Positions 7,657 through 19,040 are shown, counted from the stretch's first letter. The stretch is 64,000 nt of DNA from Pseudomonas paralactis (GCF_001439735.1 NZ_JYLN01000003.1:62001-126000), one strand, 5' to 3'. The notes: generated by a model not told the origin, from the sequence alone. A program made the numbers and translations.

Positions 7657-9704
7657 GCTGCCGCGTCCTCACTCAAGCCGCTGTGGCGCAAGAGTGCGTC
7701 AATCGACGGCGCCCGTCCGCGGAAATCGACGAACAGCACCATCGGCGCCTGGGAACCGCCACGCGCCAGGATCGCTTCGCGAAACGCACGCCCGGTCTGG
7801 GCATTGAGCACGCCGTCTTCTTCGAACTTGGAGAAGGCGTCGGCCGAAAGCACTTCGGCCCATTTGTAGCTGTAGTAACCCGCCGCATAACCACCGGCGA
7901 AAATGTGCGCGAAGCTGTTGGGGAAACGGTTGTAGGCCGGCGGACGCATCACCGAAACTTCATCGCGTACACCTTCAAGCACCTGGGCCGCACTGCGGCC
8001 ATCGCCATGGGTGGCGTGCAGCTCGAAGTCGAACAACGAAAACTCTAGCTGGCGGACCATCATCAGGCCGGACTGGAAGTTTTTCGCGGCGAGCATTTTT
8101 TCCAGCAGGTCCTGAGGCAGTGGCTCACCGGTTTGGTAATGGCCGGAGATCAGCGCCAGGCCCTCGGGCTCCCAGCACCAGTTCTCCATGAATTGGCTCG
8201 GCAATTCCACGGCATCCCACGCCACGCCGTTGATGCCGGATACACCGGCGTGTTCAACGCGGGTCAGCAGGTGATGCAGGCCGTGGCCGAATTCGTGGAA
8301 CAGAGTGGTGACTTCATCATGGGTCAGCAGCGCAGGCTTGCCGCTGTCGGCCGGCGTGAAGTTGCACACCAGGTTGGCGACCGGGCTTTGCAACACGCCA
8401 TCGACGGTGCGACGACGATCGCGGGCACCGTCCATCCAGGCACCGCCACGCTTGTTGGCACGGGCATACAGGTCAAAGAAGAAGCGCCCGACATGCTCGC
8501 CGTTTTCCTTGATTTCAAACAGGCGAACGTCAGGGTGCCAGGTGTCGAAACCCTTCTGCTCGGCAATCTCGATGCCGTACAGGCGCTGCACGATGGCAAA
8601 CAGACCGCCCAGCACCTTGTCGATCGGGAAGTACGCACGCAGCGCTTCCTGAGACACGCTGTAGCGCTGCTCACGCAATTTTTCGCCATAGAAACCGCTG
8701 TCCCAGCTTTGCAGGTCGGCGCAGCCTTGTTCGGCGGCGTATGCCTTGAGCTGTTGCAAGTCCTGGGTAGCAAACGGCTTGCTGCGCTTGGCCAGGTCCC
8801 GCAGGAAGCTCAGCACCTGATCGCTGGATTCGGCCATCTTGGTCGCCAGGCTCAACTCGGCGAAGGAGGCATAACCCAATAATTGGGCCAGCTCCTGACG
8901 CAGGTCGAGGATCTGTTCCATCACCGGGCCGTTATCGTTCTGACCGGCATTTGGGCCTTGGTCCGACGCACGGGTGCAGTAGGCCGCGTAGACCTCTTCA
9001 CGCAGGGCGCGGTCCTGGGCATAGGTCATCACGGCGTAATAGCTGGGGAATTCCAGGGTGATCAACCAGCCATCGAGGCCCTTGGCCTGGGCGGCCGCAG
9101 CCATTTGCGCCTTGGCCGAGTCAGTCAAGCCGGCAAGGGTGGTTTCATCGGTGACGTGTTTGGTCCAGGCCTGGGTAGCGTCCAGCAACTGGTTGGAGAA
9201 TTTGCTGCCCAGCTCGGACAGCTTGCTTTGCACTTCGGCGTAGCGCTTTTGCTGCTCCGGCGGCAAGTCGATACCCGACAGGCGGAAATCGCGCAGGGAA
9301 TGCTCCAGAATGGTTTTTTGCGCCACGTCGAAACCCGCGGCCTCGGGGCTGTTGGCCAAGGCTTCGAAAGCCTGGAACAGTTCACGGTTCTGGCCCATCT
9401 CGGTGGAGTAAGCGCTCAAGGCCGGCAGGCAAGCCTCGTAGGCTTCACGCAGCTCGGCGCTGTTGCATACGGCATTGAGGTGGCTGACCGGGCTCCAGGC
9501 GGCGCCAAGGCGATCATTGAGCTCATCCATGGCCAGGACCAGACCGGCCCATGTCGGATTTTTGCCCTGGCTTTGCAGGATGTCTGCGATAGCCAAACGG
9601 TTGTCGGCAAGGATCTGTTCGATGGCCGGCTGGACGTGCTCGGCACGAATCGCCGAGAACGGCGGCAGGTCGTAGGACTGCAAAAGAGGGTTGTTCGCGC
9701 TCAC
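7653..9704 (-). CDS. prlC: oligopeptidase A
   Basis: A cytosolic M3-family zinc metallopeptidase that degrades short peptides, including cleaved signal peptides. The zinc site is FHEFGHGLHH, with the downstream glutamate helix expected in the family. The GTG at 9704 is chosen as start (VSANNPLLQSYDLPPF): it has AAGGTG six bases upstream and gives 683 residues, close to the 680 of the E. coli enzyme. An upstream in-frame extension to 9770 has no family similarity. yheV follows with an ATGA overlap. Confidence 0.95.
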   Translation of the reverse strand: MSANNPLLQSYDLPPFSAIRAEHVQPAIEQILADNRLAIADILQSQGKNPTWAGLVLAMDELNDRLGAAWSPVSHLNAVCNSAELREAYEACLPALSAYSTEMGQNRELFQAFEALANSPEAAGFDVAQKTILEHSLRDFRLSGIDLPPEQQKRYAEVQSKLSELGSKFSNQLLDATQAWTKHVTDETTLAGLTDSAKAQMAAAAQAKGLDGWLITLEFPSYYAVMTYAQDRALREEVYAAYCTRASDQGPNAGQNDNGPVMEQILDLRQELAQLLGYASFAELSLATKMAESSDQVLSFLRDLAKRSKPFATQDLQQLKAYAAEQGCADLQSWDSGFYGEKLREQRYSVSQEALRAYFPIDKVLGGLFAIVQRLYGIEIAEQKGFDTWHPDVRLFEIKENGEHVGRFFFDLYARANKRGGAWMDGARDRRRTVDGVLQSPVANLVCNFTPADSGKPALLTHDEVTTLFHEFGHGLHHLLTRVEHAGVSGINGVAWDAVELPSQFMENWCWEPEGLALISGHYQTGEPLPQDLLEKMLAAKNFQSGLMMVRQLEFSLFDFELHATHGDGRSAAQVLEGVRDEVSVMRPPAYNRFPNSFAHIFAGGYAAGYYSYKWAEVLSADAFSKFEEDGVLNAQTGRAFREAILARGGSQAPMVLFVDFRGRAPSIDALLRHSGLSEDAAA

Positions 9705-9806
9705 GGTGGGCACCTTGGCTGAAGAAACATGTAAGAACAAAGATGGGGCCATCTTAATTACAATCAACACCCACCGCAGCTATCAGCAGAAGAGAGAGAG
9801 GCTATC

Positions 9807-10349
9807 GTGACCCTTCGCACCTATCAGAACCACACGCCAACCCTGGGCGCCGGGGCTTTTGTCGATATTTCGGCGGTGGTGATCGGCGACGTCGAAATCG
9901 GCGCCGACAGCTCGGTGTGGCCGCTGACGGTGATTCGCGGCGACATGCACCGCATCCGCATCGGCGCCCGCACCAGCGTGCAGGACGGCTGCGTGCTGCA
10001 CATCACCCATGCAGGGCCGTTCAATCCCGAGGGTTTCCCGCTGCTGATCGGCGACGACGTGACCATCGCCCATAAGGTCATGCTGCATGGCTGCACCGTC
10101 GGCAACCGAATCCTGATCGGCATGGGCAGCATTGTGATGGACGGTGCCGTGGTTGAAGACGACGTCATCATCGGCGCCGGCAGCCTGGTGCCGCCTGGCA
10201 AGAAACTCAACAGCGGCTTCCTGTACGTGGGCAGCCCGGTTAAACAGGTCCGCGCGCTGACGGACAAGGAGCGTGCCTTTTTCACTTACAGCGCAGCGAA
10301 CTACGTGAAGCTCAAAGACCTGCACCTGGCAGAAGGATTCGATCAATGA
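9807..10349 (+). CDS. gamma-carbonic-anhydrase-like hexapeptide-repeat protein (YrdA type)
   Basis: A 180-residue left-handed beta-helix protein with hexapeptide repeats throughout residues 15-150 (for example VVIGDVEIGADSSVWP, VVEDDVIIGAGSLVPPGKKL). Putative metal-binding histidines are present in GDMHRIRIG and in IAHKVMLHGC. YrdA/PaaY-like proteins bind zinc; carbonic anhydrase or thioesterase activity is known for some relatives but not assured here. It is the first gene of a two-gene unit: its TGA overlaps the ATG of the HAD phosphatase (ATGA at 10346-10349). It is transcribed away from prlC, 102 bases apart. Confidence 0.9.
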   Translation: MTLRTYQNHTPTLGAGAFVDISAVVIGDVEIGADSSVWPLTVIRGDMHRIRIGARTSVQDGCVLHITHAGPFNPEGFPLLIGDDVTIAHKVMLHGCTVGNRILIGMGSIVMDGAVVEDDVIIGAGSLVPPGKKLNSGFLYVGSPVKQVRALTDKERAFFTYSAANYVKLKDLHLAEGFDQ

Positions 10350-11005
10350 CCCTCAACCACCCAACGGTCCTCTTCGACCTGGACGGCACGCTCACCGACC
10401 CGCGTGAGGGCATTACCCGCTCGATCCAGTACGCTCTTGGCAAATTGGGTATCGACGAACCCGACCTGACCAAGCTTGAGCACTTCATCGGCCCGCCTCT
10501 GCTGCAAGCGTTCATGCAGTTCTACGGTTTCGACGAGGCCAAGGCCTGGGAAGCGGTAAATTTCTACCGTGAGCGCTTCAAGGTCACCGGTTTGTATGAA
10601 AACCGCGTGTTCGACGGCGTGATGCCATTGCTGGAGGAACTCAACAGCCAAGGGCGCCAGCTGTACGTGGCTACCTCCAAGCCGTGGGAATTTGCCCGCG
10701 AGATTGCGCGGCATTTCGACTTCGCCAAGCACTTCAAGGTGATCTACGGCAGTGAGCTGGACGGCACGCGTACCAACAAGGTCGAATTGATCGCGCATTT
10801 GATGCGTGAGGAACGGCTGGACCCGGCCACCACCCTGATGATCGGTGATCGCAAGCATGACTTGATAGGGGCACGCAGTAATGGGCTGGATTCAGCCGCC
10901 GTGGGGTATGGGTTTGGTAGTTTTGAAGAGCTGAATGCAGAGGCACCGACCTGGCATTTCGAGACGTTGGACCAGATGCATCAGGCGTTTTTGCAGCGGC
11001 CTTGA
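10346..11005 (+). CDS. HAD-family hydrolase, phosphoglycolate-phosphatase-like
   Basis: A 219-residue HAD-superfamily phosphatase. Motif I is FDLDGTLTD (residues 10-18), with a helical cap after it; motif II is near VATSKP, motif III/IV is MIGDRKHDLIGA. This arrangement fits the Gph/PpaX-like subfamily acting on small phosphoesters such as phosphoglycolate. The substrate is not determined by sequence. Translational coupling to the gamma-CA-like gene suggests co-expression. A REPIN lies 9 bases after its stop. Confidence 0.88.
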   Translation: MTLNHPTVLFDLDGTLTDPREGITRSIQYALGKLGIDEPDLTKLEHFIGPPLLQAFMQFYGFDEAKAWEAVNFYRERFKVTGLYENRVFDGVMPLLEELNSQGRQLYVATSKPWEFAREIARHFDFAKHFKVIYGSELDGTRTNKVELIAHLMREERLDPATTLMIGDRKHDLIGARSNGLDSAAVGYGFGSFEELNAEAPTWHFETLDQMHQAFLQRP

Positions 11006-11013
11006 GACCGCTT

Positions 11014-11092
11014 TCGCAGGCAAGCCAGCTCCCACAGTTGACCGCGTTCTCATGTTGCAAATCGGTCAACTGTGGGAGCTGGCTTGCCTGCA
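11014..11092. repeat. REPIN between convergent genes, stem type GAGCTGGC/GCCTGC
   Basis: REP copies at 11014-11036 (reverse) and 11071-11092 (forward, TGTGGGAGCTGGCTTGCCTG) are joined by a further perfect match CAGTTGACCG / CGGTCAACTG, so the whole element can fold into one long hairpin. It fills the gap between the convergent HAD and aminopeptidase genes and may end transcription from both sides. Confidence 0.92.
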
Positions 11093-11100
11093 ATAAGGCC

Positions 11101-12144
11101 CTAAAGGCCAACCTTCTCCAACTGCCTCAACGCCGCCTTACGCTGCTCCACCGGCAGCTCACCCAACTTCTCCACCGCCGCATAAAACCTCACCCAATCC
11201 CCACCTTCCTGCGCAAACAACGCCGCAAACGCCGGCACCCACTGGTCATACAGCCCGAACGGCAACAGCCGTGCGTTATTCATCGGCTGGTTGATCCACG
11301 CGTCATACCGCTTGTCTGCGCCCCATTGGCTATCGCGCAGTTGCCGGTATTCACTGCGCAATTGCTCGAATTGCGCCGCTTTGGCCAGGCGCATCACGTT
11401 TGCGGCCAACGGCTGCGCGTACAGCGCTTGCAGGCGTTTACGCGTACCCAGAATCAGCCGGATAAATTCATCACGCTGCTTGAGCGCCGCATCGCTGACC
11501 GGCGCCAGGCCCCTGGCCGCACGCCATTGGCGGGTGCCTTCCTGTTCGACGAAGCTGGCGTAGGACTCGTTGAACTCGGTGTCATCCTTCACGTAAAAAC
11601 GCTGGTGGGCCAGTTCATGGAAAATCAGGGTGGCGAGGCGCTCATCGCCCCAACTCATCATCGAGCTCATGATCGGGTCGTTAAACCAACCCAGGGTGGA
11701 ATAGGCTTCGACGCCACCGATCGACACGTCCATGCCCTGTTGGCGCAACAGCGCCGCTTCGCCCCGCGCCGCACCTTGGCTGTAATAGCCGCGATAGGCG
11801 ACGCAACCGGCAATCGGGAAGCAATGGTTTTCAGGCGACAGTGAAAATTCCTGCGTGGCGAACACATTCCAGACCACATAGGGTCGGCCAATATCGGCGT
11901 ACAAGCGGTAACTTTGGTTGTCAGGCAGATGCAACTGCTCACTGGCAAAGGTTCGCGCTTTCTGCGATTGAGCAAGGTGCTCGCGCAGCAATTGCGGGCG
12001 AGAAGGGTCGGCGATGACCTCGGCAACCGGTTCCCGGGCCCGTAGCAATTGCCACTGACCGCTCGCCAACTGGCTGTAGTAATTGACGCTGGAGCAACCG
12101 CTGAGCAGCACAACCATCAACCCTGGAAGAAAACGCCTGATCAT
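11101..12144 (-). CDS. putative zinc aminopeptidase, lipoprotein (COG4324 type)
   Basis: A 347-residue lipoprotein. The start at 12144 gives MIRRFLPGLMVVLLSGCSS, a signal peptide with lipobox LSGC. The zinc protease motif is FHELAHQRFY (HExxH) in the middle of the protein, preceded by the segment GGVEAYSTLGWFNDPI. This fits a family annotated as predicted aminopeptidase; substrate and physiological role are unknown. A longer frame to 12312 lacks a signal peptide and is rejected. It is divergent from another lipoprotein gene at 12255. Confidence 0.85.
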   Translation of the reverse strand: MIRRFLPGLMVVLLSGCSSVNYYSQLASGQWQLLRAREPVAEVIADPSRPQLLREHLAQSQKARTFASEQLHLPDNQSYRLYADIGRPYVVWNVFATQEFSLSPENHCFPIAGCVAYRGYYSQGAARGEAALLRQQGMDVSIGGVEAYSTLGWFNDPIMSSMMSWGDERLATLIFHELAHQRFYVKDDTEFNESYASFVEQEGTRQWRAARGLAPVSDAALKQRDEFIRLILGTRKRLQALYAQPLAANVMRLAKAAQFEQLRSEYRQLRDSQWGADKRYDAWINQPMNNARLLPFGLYDQWVPAFAALFAQEGGDWVRFYAAVEKLGELPVEQRKAALRQLEKVGL

Positions 12145-12254
12145 GCCCCGACTGCTCCTGGCTGGTTTATTCGCCAGACTATCGCGCTTGAATGGGATTT
12201 TTCCACGGCGCAGCGTGTTTATACTCAAACCTCTCCTTGCGTCGAGTACTCGCC

Positions 12255-12677
12255 ATGCGTCAATTTTTTCTTGCAGTCGCCGCCCTGTTGCTCGGCGCTT
12301 GCACCTCGACACCCATCCCGCCTGTCGACCCGCAACAGGCCTGGGTGGATTTCACCACGCCGACGCCGGGCTCAAAACTGGTGATGGCTCAGCGCCTGGA
12401 TGGAAAAAACCTCAACGACGGGCGCTACTTCCAAATGCCTCCCGGCCCTCACGAGCTGATGGTGCGCTTTGACTTTGAAGTGCCCGCTGGCGGCGGTTTG
12501 GGTGGCCTGAGCCAGATGATGTATCGGACCTGCTTCATGACCCTGCAGTACGACCATTTCCAGGCCGGCCAACGCTATGTGCTTGAAGGTCGCTCGCTGG
12601 CGTTCACGCCCAACATCCGGCTCTATGACTCAGCGCGCCAGTTGCTGGCAGAAGAACGCAGCGTGAACTGCATCTGA
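12255..12677 (+). CDS. small conserved lipoprotein
   Basis: A 140-residue lipoprotein starting MRQFFLAVAALLLGACTS, with lipobox LGAC at residues 13-16. The mature part contains a KLVMAQRLDGKNLNDGRYF segment and GPHELMVRFDFEVP, which suggests a small beta-sandwich resembling PEGA-like domains, and two cysteines (in YRTCFMTL and the C-terminal VNCI) that could form a disulfide. I do not recognise a function. Its stop is one base from the convergent stop of the DUF1161 gene. Confidence 0.8.
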   Translation: MRQFFLAVAALLLGACTSTPIPPVDPQQAWVDFTTPTPGSKLVMAQRLDGKNLNDGRYFQMPPGPHELMVRFDFEVPAGGGLGGLSQMMYRTCFMTLQYDHFQAGQRYVLEGRSLAFTPNIRLYDSARQLLAEERSVNCI

Positions 12678-12678
12678 A

Positions 12679-12918
12679 TCAGTCGTCGTTTTTCTGATAA
12701 AGAATGCGCTTGGTACCGTTTTCACACGAACCGACGATCATCGCTTCGTCGTGATTCTTGGCTTCTTCGGCCGTGATGATTTCCAGGGTGTAGGACGGAA
12801 TCGCCTTGGCCTGGATCTTCACTTCGATTTCTTTCCTGAGCTCTTCACAATCTTTTGGCGCGGCCACGGCCGAAGTGGCCAATACACCGCAGATGATTGC
12901 CAAGGCAAAACGTTTCAT
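12679..12918 (-). CDS. DUF1161 periplasmic protein
   Basis: A 79-residue secreted protein: signal peptide MKRFALAIICGVLATSAVAA, then the DUF1161 pattern KDCEELRKEIEVKIQAK, a central YTLEII strand and GSCENGTKRILY. Two cysteines in the mature chain (Cys24 and a second one in GSCENG) are conserved in the family and probably form a disulfide. Function unknown. A paralog lies 1.9 kb away (14774-15001). Confidence 0.88.
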   Translation of the reverse strand: MKRFALAIICGVLATSAVAAPKDCEELRKEIEVKIQAKAIPSYTLEIITAEEAKNHDEAMIVGSCENGTKRILYQKNDD

Positions 12919-13026
12919 GTGTGTAGCTCCCTGAATGCGCTGCGCACGAGTGTGCGCCTAGGCTGCATGGGCTATTCGACCACATTTCGCAAACACGAGT
13001 TCTACTTTAAGCGCCAAACTGGATAT

Positions 13027-13050
13027 GAGAGGGAGTTTGCCCCCTCCCAT
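13027..13050. repeat. degenerate single REP
   Basis: On the minus strand the sequence ATGGGAGGGGGCAAACTCCC resembles the GTGGGAGGGGGCTTGCTCCC repeat at 41266 but with changed loop bases and no inverted partner. It lies downstream of osmC on the osmC strand and may act as its terminator. Confidence 0.45.
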
Positions 13051-13064
13051 AAGCAAGTGCGGTG

Positions 13065-13496
13065 TCAGTTGACCAGCGTGGCATCCAGGGTGATGGTGGC
13101 ATTCAGCACTTTGGACACTGGGCATCCTTCCTTGGCCTTTTTGCTCAGCTCATCGAACTGCGCCTGGCTCGCGCCCGGGATCTTGGCCTTGAGGATCAGA
13201 TGCACGGCAGTAATCGCAAAACCGCCCTCGACCTGGTCCAGGGTCACTTCGGCCTGGGTATCAATGCTGTCAGCCTTGAGCCCGGCGTCGCCAAGAATCA
13301 TGGAAAACGCCATGGAGAAACAGCCGGCGTGAGCTGCGCCGATAAGCTCTTCAGGGTTGGTGCCCTTGCCGCCTTCGAAACGGGCCTTGAAGCCGTAGGG
13401 CGCTTCGCGCAGCACGCCAGTTTCGGTGGAGATCGAACCCAGGCCAGTCTTCAGATCACCTTCCCAATGCGCGGATGCCTTTTTAACGATACTCAT
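13065..13496 (-). CDS. osmC: OsmC-family peroxiredoxin
   Basis: A 143-residue protein starting MSIVKKASAHWEGDLKTG, with the two reactive cysteines of the OsmC/Ohr family in AAHAGCFSMAFS and KEGCPVSKVL. These reduce organic hydroperoxides. The length and the GKGTNPEELIGAAHAGCF block fit the OsmC branch more than Ohr. The ATG at 13496 is chosen because it begins the conserved sequence; an upstream in-frame extension to 13652 is not family-like. Cytosolic; expression is usually stress or stationary-phase linked, not shown here. Confidence 0.92.
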   Translation of the reverse strand: MSIVKKASAHWEGDLKTGLGSISTETGVLREAPYGFKARFEGGKGTNPEELIGAAHAGCFSMAFSMILGDAGLKADSIDTQAEVTLDQVEGGFAITAVHLILKAKIPGASQAQFDELSKKAKEGCPVSKVLNATITLDATLVN

Positions 13497-13714
13497 AGCT
13501 TTCTCCTCGAACGGTGGTTTTGCGTCAGTAAGGGTTCTGAGGATAGACGCCTCGGCAAAGTTCACTCGTAAGAAAAACCTAGTGATTAAGTAGGAAATTT
13601 CGCGGCTACTATTGAATCTCGGGTATATGCCCTCATTGCATAGGATATGCACATGCAGCGGCAGGTTTTAGCTCGTTTAAAAAAGCCTGTACGCCCTATT
13701 GGAGAAGCAGGCTG

Positions 13715-14716
13715 ATGAAATCGCTGTCCGACGTTAAGTTTTCGACCCTCGACCTGGTGCCCGTGCGTGCCAATGGCAGCCCGGCGCAGTCGCTGCGCAA
13801 TTCTCTGGATTTGGCCCAGCACGTGGAAAAGTTCGGCTACACCCGCTTCTGGGTAGCCGAGCACCACAATATGGATGGCATCGCCAGTTCAGCCACCTCG
13901 GTACTGCTCGGCTATCTGGCCGGCGGCACCTCGACCATTCGCGTCGGTTCCGGCGGCGTCATGTTGCCTAACCACGCGCCCTTGGTGATTGCCGAACAGT
14001 TCGGCACCCTGGAAAGCCTCTACCCCGGTCGTATCGACCTGGGCCTGGGCCGCGCGCCCGGCTCCGACCAGATGACCGCCCGCGCCCTGCGCCGCGAACG
14101 CTCCGGCAGTGCCGATGACTTCCCCGAAGACGTGGCCGAACTCATGGCCTACCTGGGCCCGCGCACGCCAGACCAACGGGTAATCGCCGTGCCGGGCACA
14201 GGCACCAATGTGCCAGTCTGGCTATTGGGTTCTAGCCTGTTCAGCGCGCAATTGGCCGGTGAGCGCGGCTTGCCCTACGCCTTCGCCTCCCATTTCGCCC
14301 CGCGCCTGATGCATGAGGCGATTCGTGTGTATCGCAATCACTTCAAGCCTTCGGCGGTGCTGGATAAGCCCTACGTGATGCTTGGCATTCCGCTTGTGGC
14401 AGCCGACACCGATGAGCAGGCCGATTACCTGGCCACCTCGGTGTACCAGCGTATTCTCGCGTTGATGCGCGGCCAGAGCCTGGTGCAGCGCCCTCCAGTC
14501 AAAACCATGGACGGCCTGTGGTTGCCCCATGAAAAAGACGCGGTCGGTAGCTTCCTTGGTTTGGCCATGGTGGGCAGCCCGGCGAAGATTCGCGCCAAGC
14601 TGGAGGTGTTGATCGAGCAGACCGGCGCCGATGAGCTGATTTTTACCAGTGACCTGTATGAGCACGCCGATCGGATTCATTCCTACGAGCTGCTTGCACA
14701 AGTGATGAAGGGCTGA
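13715..14716 (+). CDS. LLM-class flavin-dependent oxidoreductase (luciferase-like)
   Basis: A 333-residue TIM-barrel protein of the bacterial luciferase-like group. Visible signatures include [20 protein letters not shown] at the start, [17 protein letters not shown], and [17 protein letters not shown]. This pattern fits the single-domain MsnO8/YhbW-like flavin oxidoreductases. The substrate is unknown. It is followed by a strong terminator and stands alone; osmC is divergent, 218 bases upstream, and the two may share a control region. Confidence 0.88.
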   Translation: MKSLSDVKFSTLDLVPVRANGSPAQSLRNSLDLAQHVEKFGYTRFWVAEHHNMDGIASSATSVLLGYLAGGTSTIRVGSGGVMLPNHAPLVIAEQFGTLESLYPGRIDLGLGRAPGSDQMTARALRRERSGSADDFPEDVAELMAYLGPRTPDQRVIAVPGTGTNVPVWLLGSSLFSAQLAGERGLPYAFASHFAPRLMHEAIRVYRNHFKPSAVLDKPYVMLGIPLVAADTDEQADYLATSVYQRILALMRGQSLVQRPPVKTMDGLWLPHEKDAVGSFLGLAMVGSPAKIRAKLEVLIEQTGADELIFTSDLYEHADRIHSYELLAQVMKG

Positions 14717-14731
14717 AATCCAGGCGAAAAA

Positions 14732-14756
14732 AACCGACGCACTTGCGTCGGTTTTT
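14732..14756. terminator. bidirectional intrinsic terminator
   Basis: The stem AACCGACGCA / TGCGTCGGTT with a 2-base loop is flanked by A-run and T-run (GTTTTTAT). It lies between the convergent LLM oxidoreductase and DUF1161 genes and can serve both. Confidence 0.92.
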
Positions 14757-14773
14757 ATGTCCACAACACGAGA

Positions 14774-15001
14774 TTAACCGCGCTTGTAGGCAATTTCCTT
14801 GGTGCCACCTTCGCAGGTGCCAACTACTTTGTGGTCACTTGGCGTAGCACCTTTGTCCACCACTTCCAGCGAATACCCCGAAGCACCCTTGGCGTCGATT
14901 TTCGCGGCAATTTCGCTTTTCAGCTCTTCACAAGGCTTGCCCGCCGCCATCGCCGTACCCGCAATGCTCAACAAACCCACCGCCAACAGAAACTTCTTCA
15001 T
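14774..15001 (-). CDS. DUF1161 periplasmic protein (second copy)
   Basis: A 75-residue secreted protein: signal peptide MKKFLLAVGLLSIAGTAMAA, then KPCEELKSEIAAKIDAKG, YSLEVV and GTCEGGTKEIAY, the same plan and two cysteines as the protein at 12679-12918. The two share perhaps half of their mature residues by eye, so they are paralogs rather than a recent duplication. Function unknown. Confidence 0.88.
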   Translation of the reverse strand: MKKFLLAVGLLSIAGTAMAAGKPCEELKSEIAAKIDAKGASGYSLEVVDKGATPSDHKVVGTCEGGTKEIAYKRG

Positions 15002-15117
15002 CCGTTACTTTCCTTGCGCTGATCAAAAAGAGCGTGCCAACGCTCATCGCATCGGCACGCATTCGTTGTAGCGCAGGTTATGGCAATCGGCCAGCGGGCA
15101 AAGTTCAACTCTGCCGA

Positions 15118-15333
15118 TTAACTACTGGCAATTCGGAATCCCACTTTGAGCGTGACCTGGAAGTGCGCAGCCTTGCCGTCCTTGATGTGACCACGGGTTT
15201 CGGTCACCTCAAACCACTCCAGGTGCTTGATGCTTTTGTTGGCTTCAGCCAAAGCATTGTTGATTGCGTCTTCAATGCTGGTAGTGGAAGAGCCCACCAG
15301 TTCGACTTTTTTGTAGGTGTGATGATCACTCAT
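15118..15333 (-). CDS. dodecin (flavin-binding, dodecameric)
   Basis: A 71-residue protein beginning MSDHHTYKKVELVGSS, with TSIEDAINNALAEANKSIK, HLEWFEVTETRGHI and the C-terminal strand AHFQVTLKVGFRI. Dodecins form hollow dodecamers that bind flavins or CoA and protect them from degradation; Trp in LEWFEV stacks the isoalloxazine ring. The ATG at 15333 is chosen; the frame extends upstream without family similarity. Confidence 0.92.
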   Translation of the reverse strand: MSDHHTYKKVELVGSSTTSIEDAINNALAEANKSIKHLEWFEVTETRGHIKDGKAAHFQVTLKVGFRIASS

Positions 15334-15490
15334 GGCGTTTCTCCTGTAGGTCGTCAATCAAGACTAGCAGCGAATGTGCTTACTGCTTCTGGCGACCGCT
15401 GGGAGGTGAAAGTTCAGAATTACTGCACTTTCTGAAACCGGCGCAGTCGGTATCTACACACGTCACTCAATCACTTCAGGAGATGTCCAC

Positions 15491-15817
15491 ATGGCCAACA
15501 CTTCTTTACGCAAAGCGTCGCTGGAAAGCATGGAAGCCGAGATTTCGAGCCTGCTCAAATCTCTGGAGAGCCTCAAGGACGACGCGTCCGATGAGTCGCG
15601 CAAAACGCTGAAGGCCTTGAAAAGCAATGCCGAGAACGCCCTCAAGCACTCTCGCCACCTGATCAGCGACGCCTACGAGGAAAGCAAAGTCAAAATCCGC
15701 GAAACCGGTGCTGCTACCCGCGACTACGCCCAAGAGCACCCATGGACCACCGCCGGCGTCGCCGTCGGTGCATTGGGCCTGCTGGCCGCCTACCTGCTGT
15801 GCAAGCGCGGTGACTGA
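15491..15817 (+). CDS. DUF883 / YqjD-ElaB family membrane-anchored protein
   Basis: A 108-residue, strongly helical protein with heptad-like content (residues 5-75: SLESMEAEISSLLKSLESL and so on) followed by HPWTTAGVAVGALGLLAAYL, a C-terminal glycine-containing membrane anchor, and a short basic end KRGD. This is the YqjD/ElaB plan; E. coli members sit in the inner membrane and bind ribosomes in stationary phase. It lies tail-to-tail with trpI, only 8 bases apart. Confidence 0.88.
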   Translation: MANTSLRKASLESMEAEISSLLKSLESLKDDASDESRKTLKALKSNAENALKHSRHLISDAYEESKVKIRETGAATRDYAQEHPWTTAGVAVGALGLLAAYLLCKRGD

Positions 15818-15825
15818 TTAACCGG

Positions 15826-18059
<2,234 letters not shown>

Positions 18060-18869
18060 ATGAGCCGCCTGCAAACCCGCTTTGCGCAACTCAAGGAACA
18101 AAACCGTGCCGCCCTGGTGACCTTCGTCACCGCTGGCGACCCGGGCTATGACGCCTCGCTGGCGATCCTCAAGGGCTTGCCGGCAGCCGGCGCCGACGTG
18201 ATCGAGCTGGGTATGCCCTTCACCGACCCGATGGCCGACGGCCCGGCCATTCAACTGGCCAATATCCGTGCATTGGAGGCCAAGCAAAACCTGGCGAAAA
18301 CCCTGCAAATGGTGCGCGAGTTCCGCACCGGCGACAGCGACACACCCCTGGTGTTGATGGGCTACTTCAACCCGATTCACAAATACGGTGTGCCGCAGTT
18401 TATTGCCGATGCGAAGGCAGCCGGCGTCGACGGCCTGATCGTGGTCGACATGCCACCTGAGCACAATGGCGAGCTGTGCGACCCGGCTCAGGCCGCAGGC
18501 ATCGACTTTATCCGCCTGACCACGCCGACCACCGATGACGTGCGTTTGCCGACGGTGCTCAATGGCAGTTCCGGCTTTGTGTATTACGTGTCGGTAGCAG
18601 GCGTGACCGGCGCCGGTGCCGCCACGCTGGAACATGTCGAAGAAGCGGTCACGCGTCTGCGTCGCCACACCGACCTGCCGATCAGCATCGGCTTCGGTAT
18701 TCGTACACCGGAACAAGCAGCGGCGATTGCGCGCCTGGCCGACGGTGTGGTGGTGGGTTCGGCACTGATCGATCACATTGCCAATGCCGACAGCGACCAG
18801 CAAGCGATCGATGGCGTGCTGAGTCATTGCGCGGCGCTGTCGGCAGGTGTGCGTAACGCACGCAAGTAA
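18060..18869 (+). CDS. trpA: tryptophan synthase alpha subunit
   Basis: A 269-residue TIM barrel that splits indole-3-glycerol phosphate and channels indole to TrpB. Catalytic Glu49 ([16 protein letters not shown]) and Asp60 are present at the classical positions. It starts immediately after the trpB stop (TAAATG). The ending NARK is followed by a strong hairpin. Confidence 0.98.
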   Translation: MSRLQTRFAQLKEQNRAALVTFVTAGDPGYDASLAILKGLPAAGADVIELGMPFTDPMADGPAIQLANIRALEAKQNLAKTLQMVREFRTGDSDTPLVLMGYFNPIHKYGVPQFIADAKAAGVDGLIVVDMPPEHNGELCDPAQAAGIDFIRLTTPTTDDVRLPTVLNGSSGFVYYVSVAGVTGAGAATLEHVEEAVTRLRRHTDLPISIGFGIRTPEQAAAIARLADGVVVGSALIDHIANADSDQQAIDGVLSHCAALSAGVRNARK

Positions 18870-18902
18870 GCACCTGCGTGTTGATACTTGCGCTACGCTT
18901 GA

Positions 18903-18923
18903 GGGGTGACGCTACGTCACCCC
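18903..18923. terminator. hairpin after trpBA, without a T-run
   Basis: The stem GGGGTGACG / CGTCACCCC (9 bp, loop CTA) lies 33 bases after the trpA stop. It is stable but followed by CCAACGCAC and not by T residues, so it is either an mRNA-stabilising end or a site for Rho-assisted termination. The gap to the next gene (18870-19040) shows nothing else. Confidence 0.55.
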
Positions 18924-19040
18924 CAACGCACTTCCATGCCTATAGCCGTCTAACCGCCCCCGCAAGCCCCCCGCATTTCTTGCCCCACGGTCGTTAAGTT
19001 AGTTGCATCAGAAGTCATCCCTGGCTCTCAGGAGTACATC

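Noticed and set aside
12192..12254. Upstream extension of the small lipoprotein gene
   Set aside because: It would bury the signal peptide; the ATG at 12255 gives a direct lipoprotein signal.
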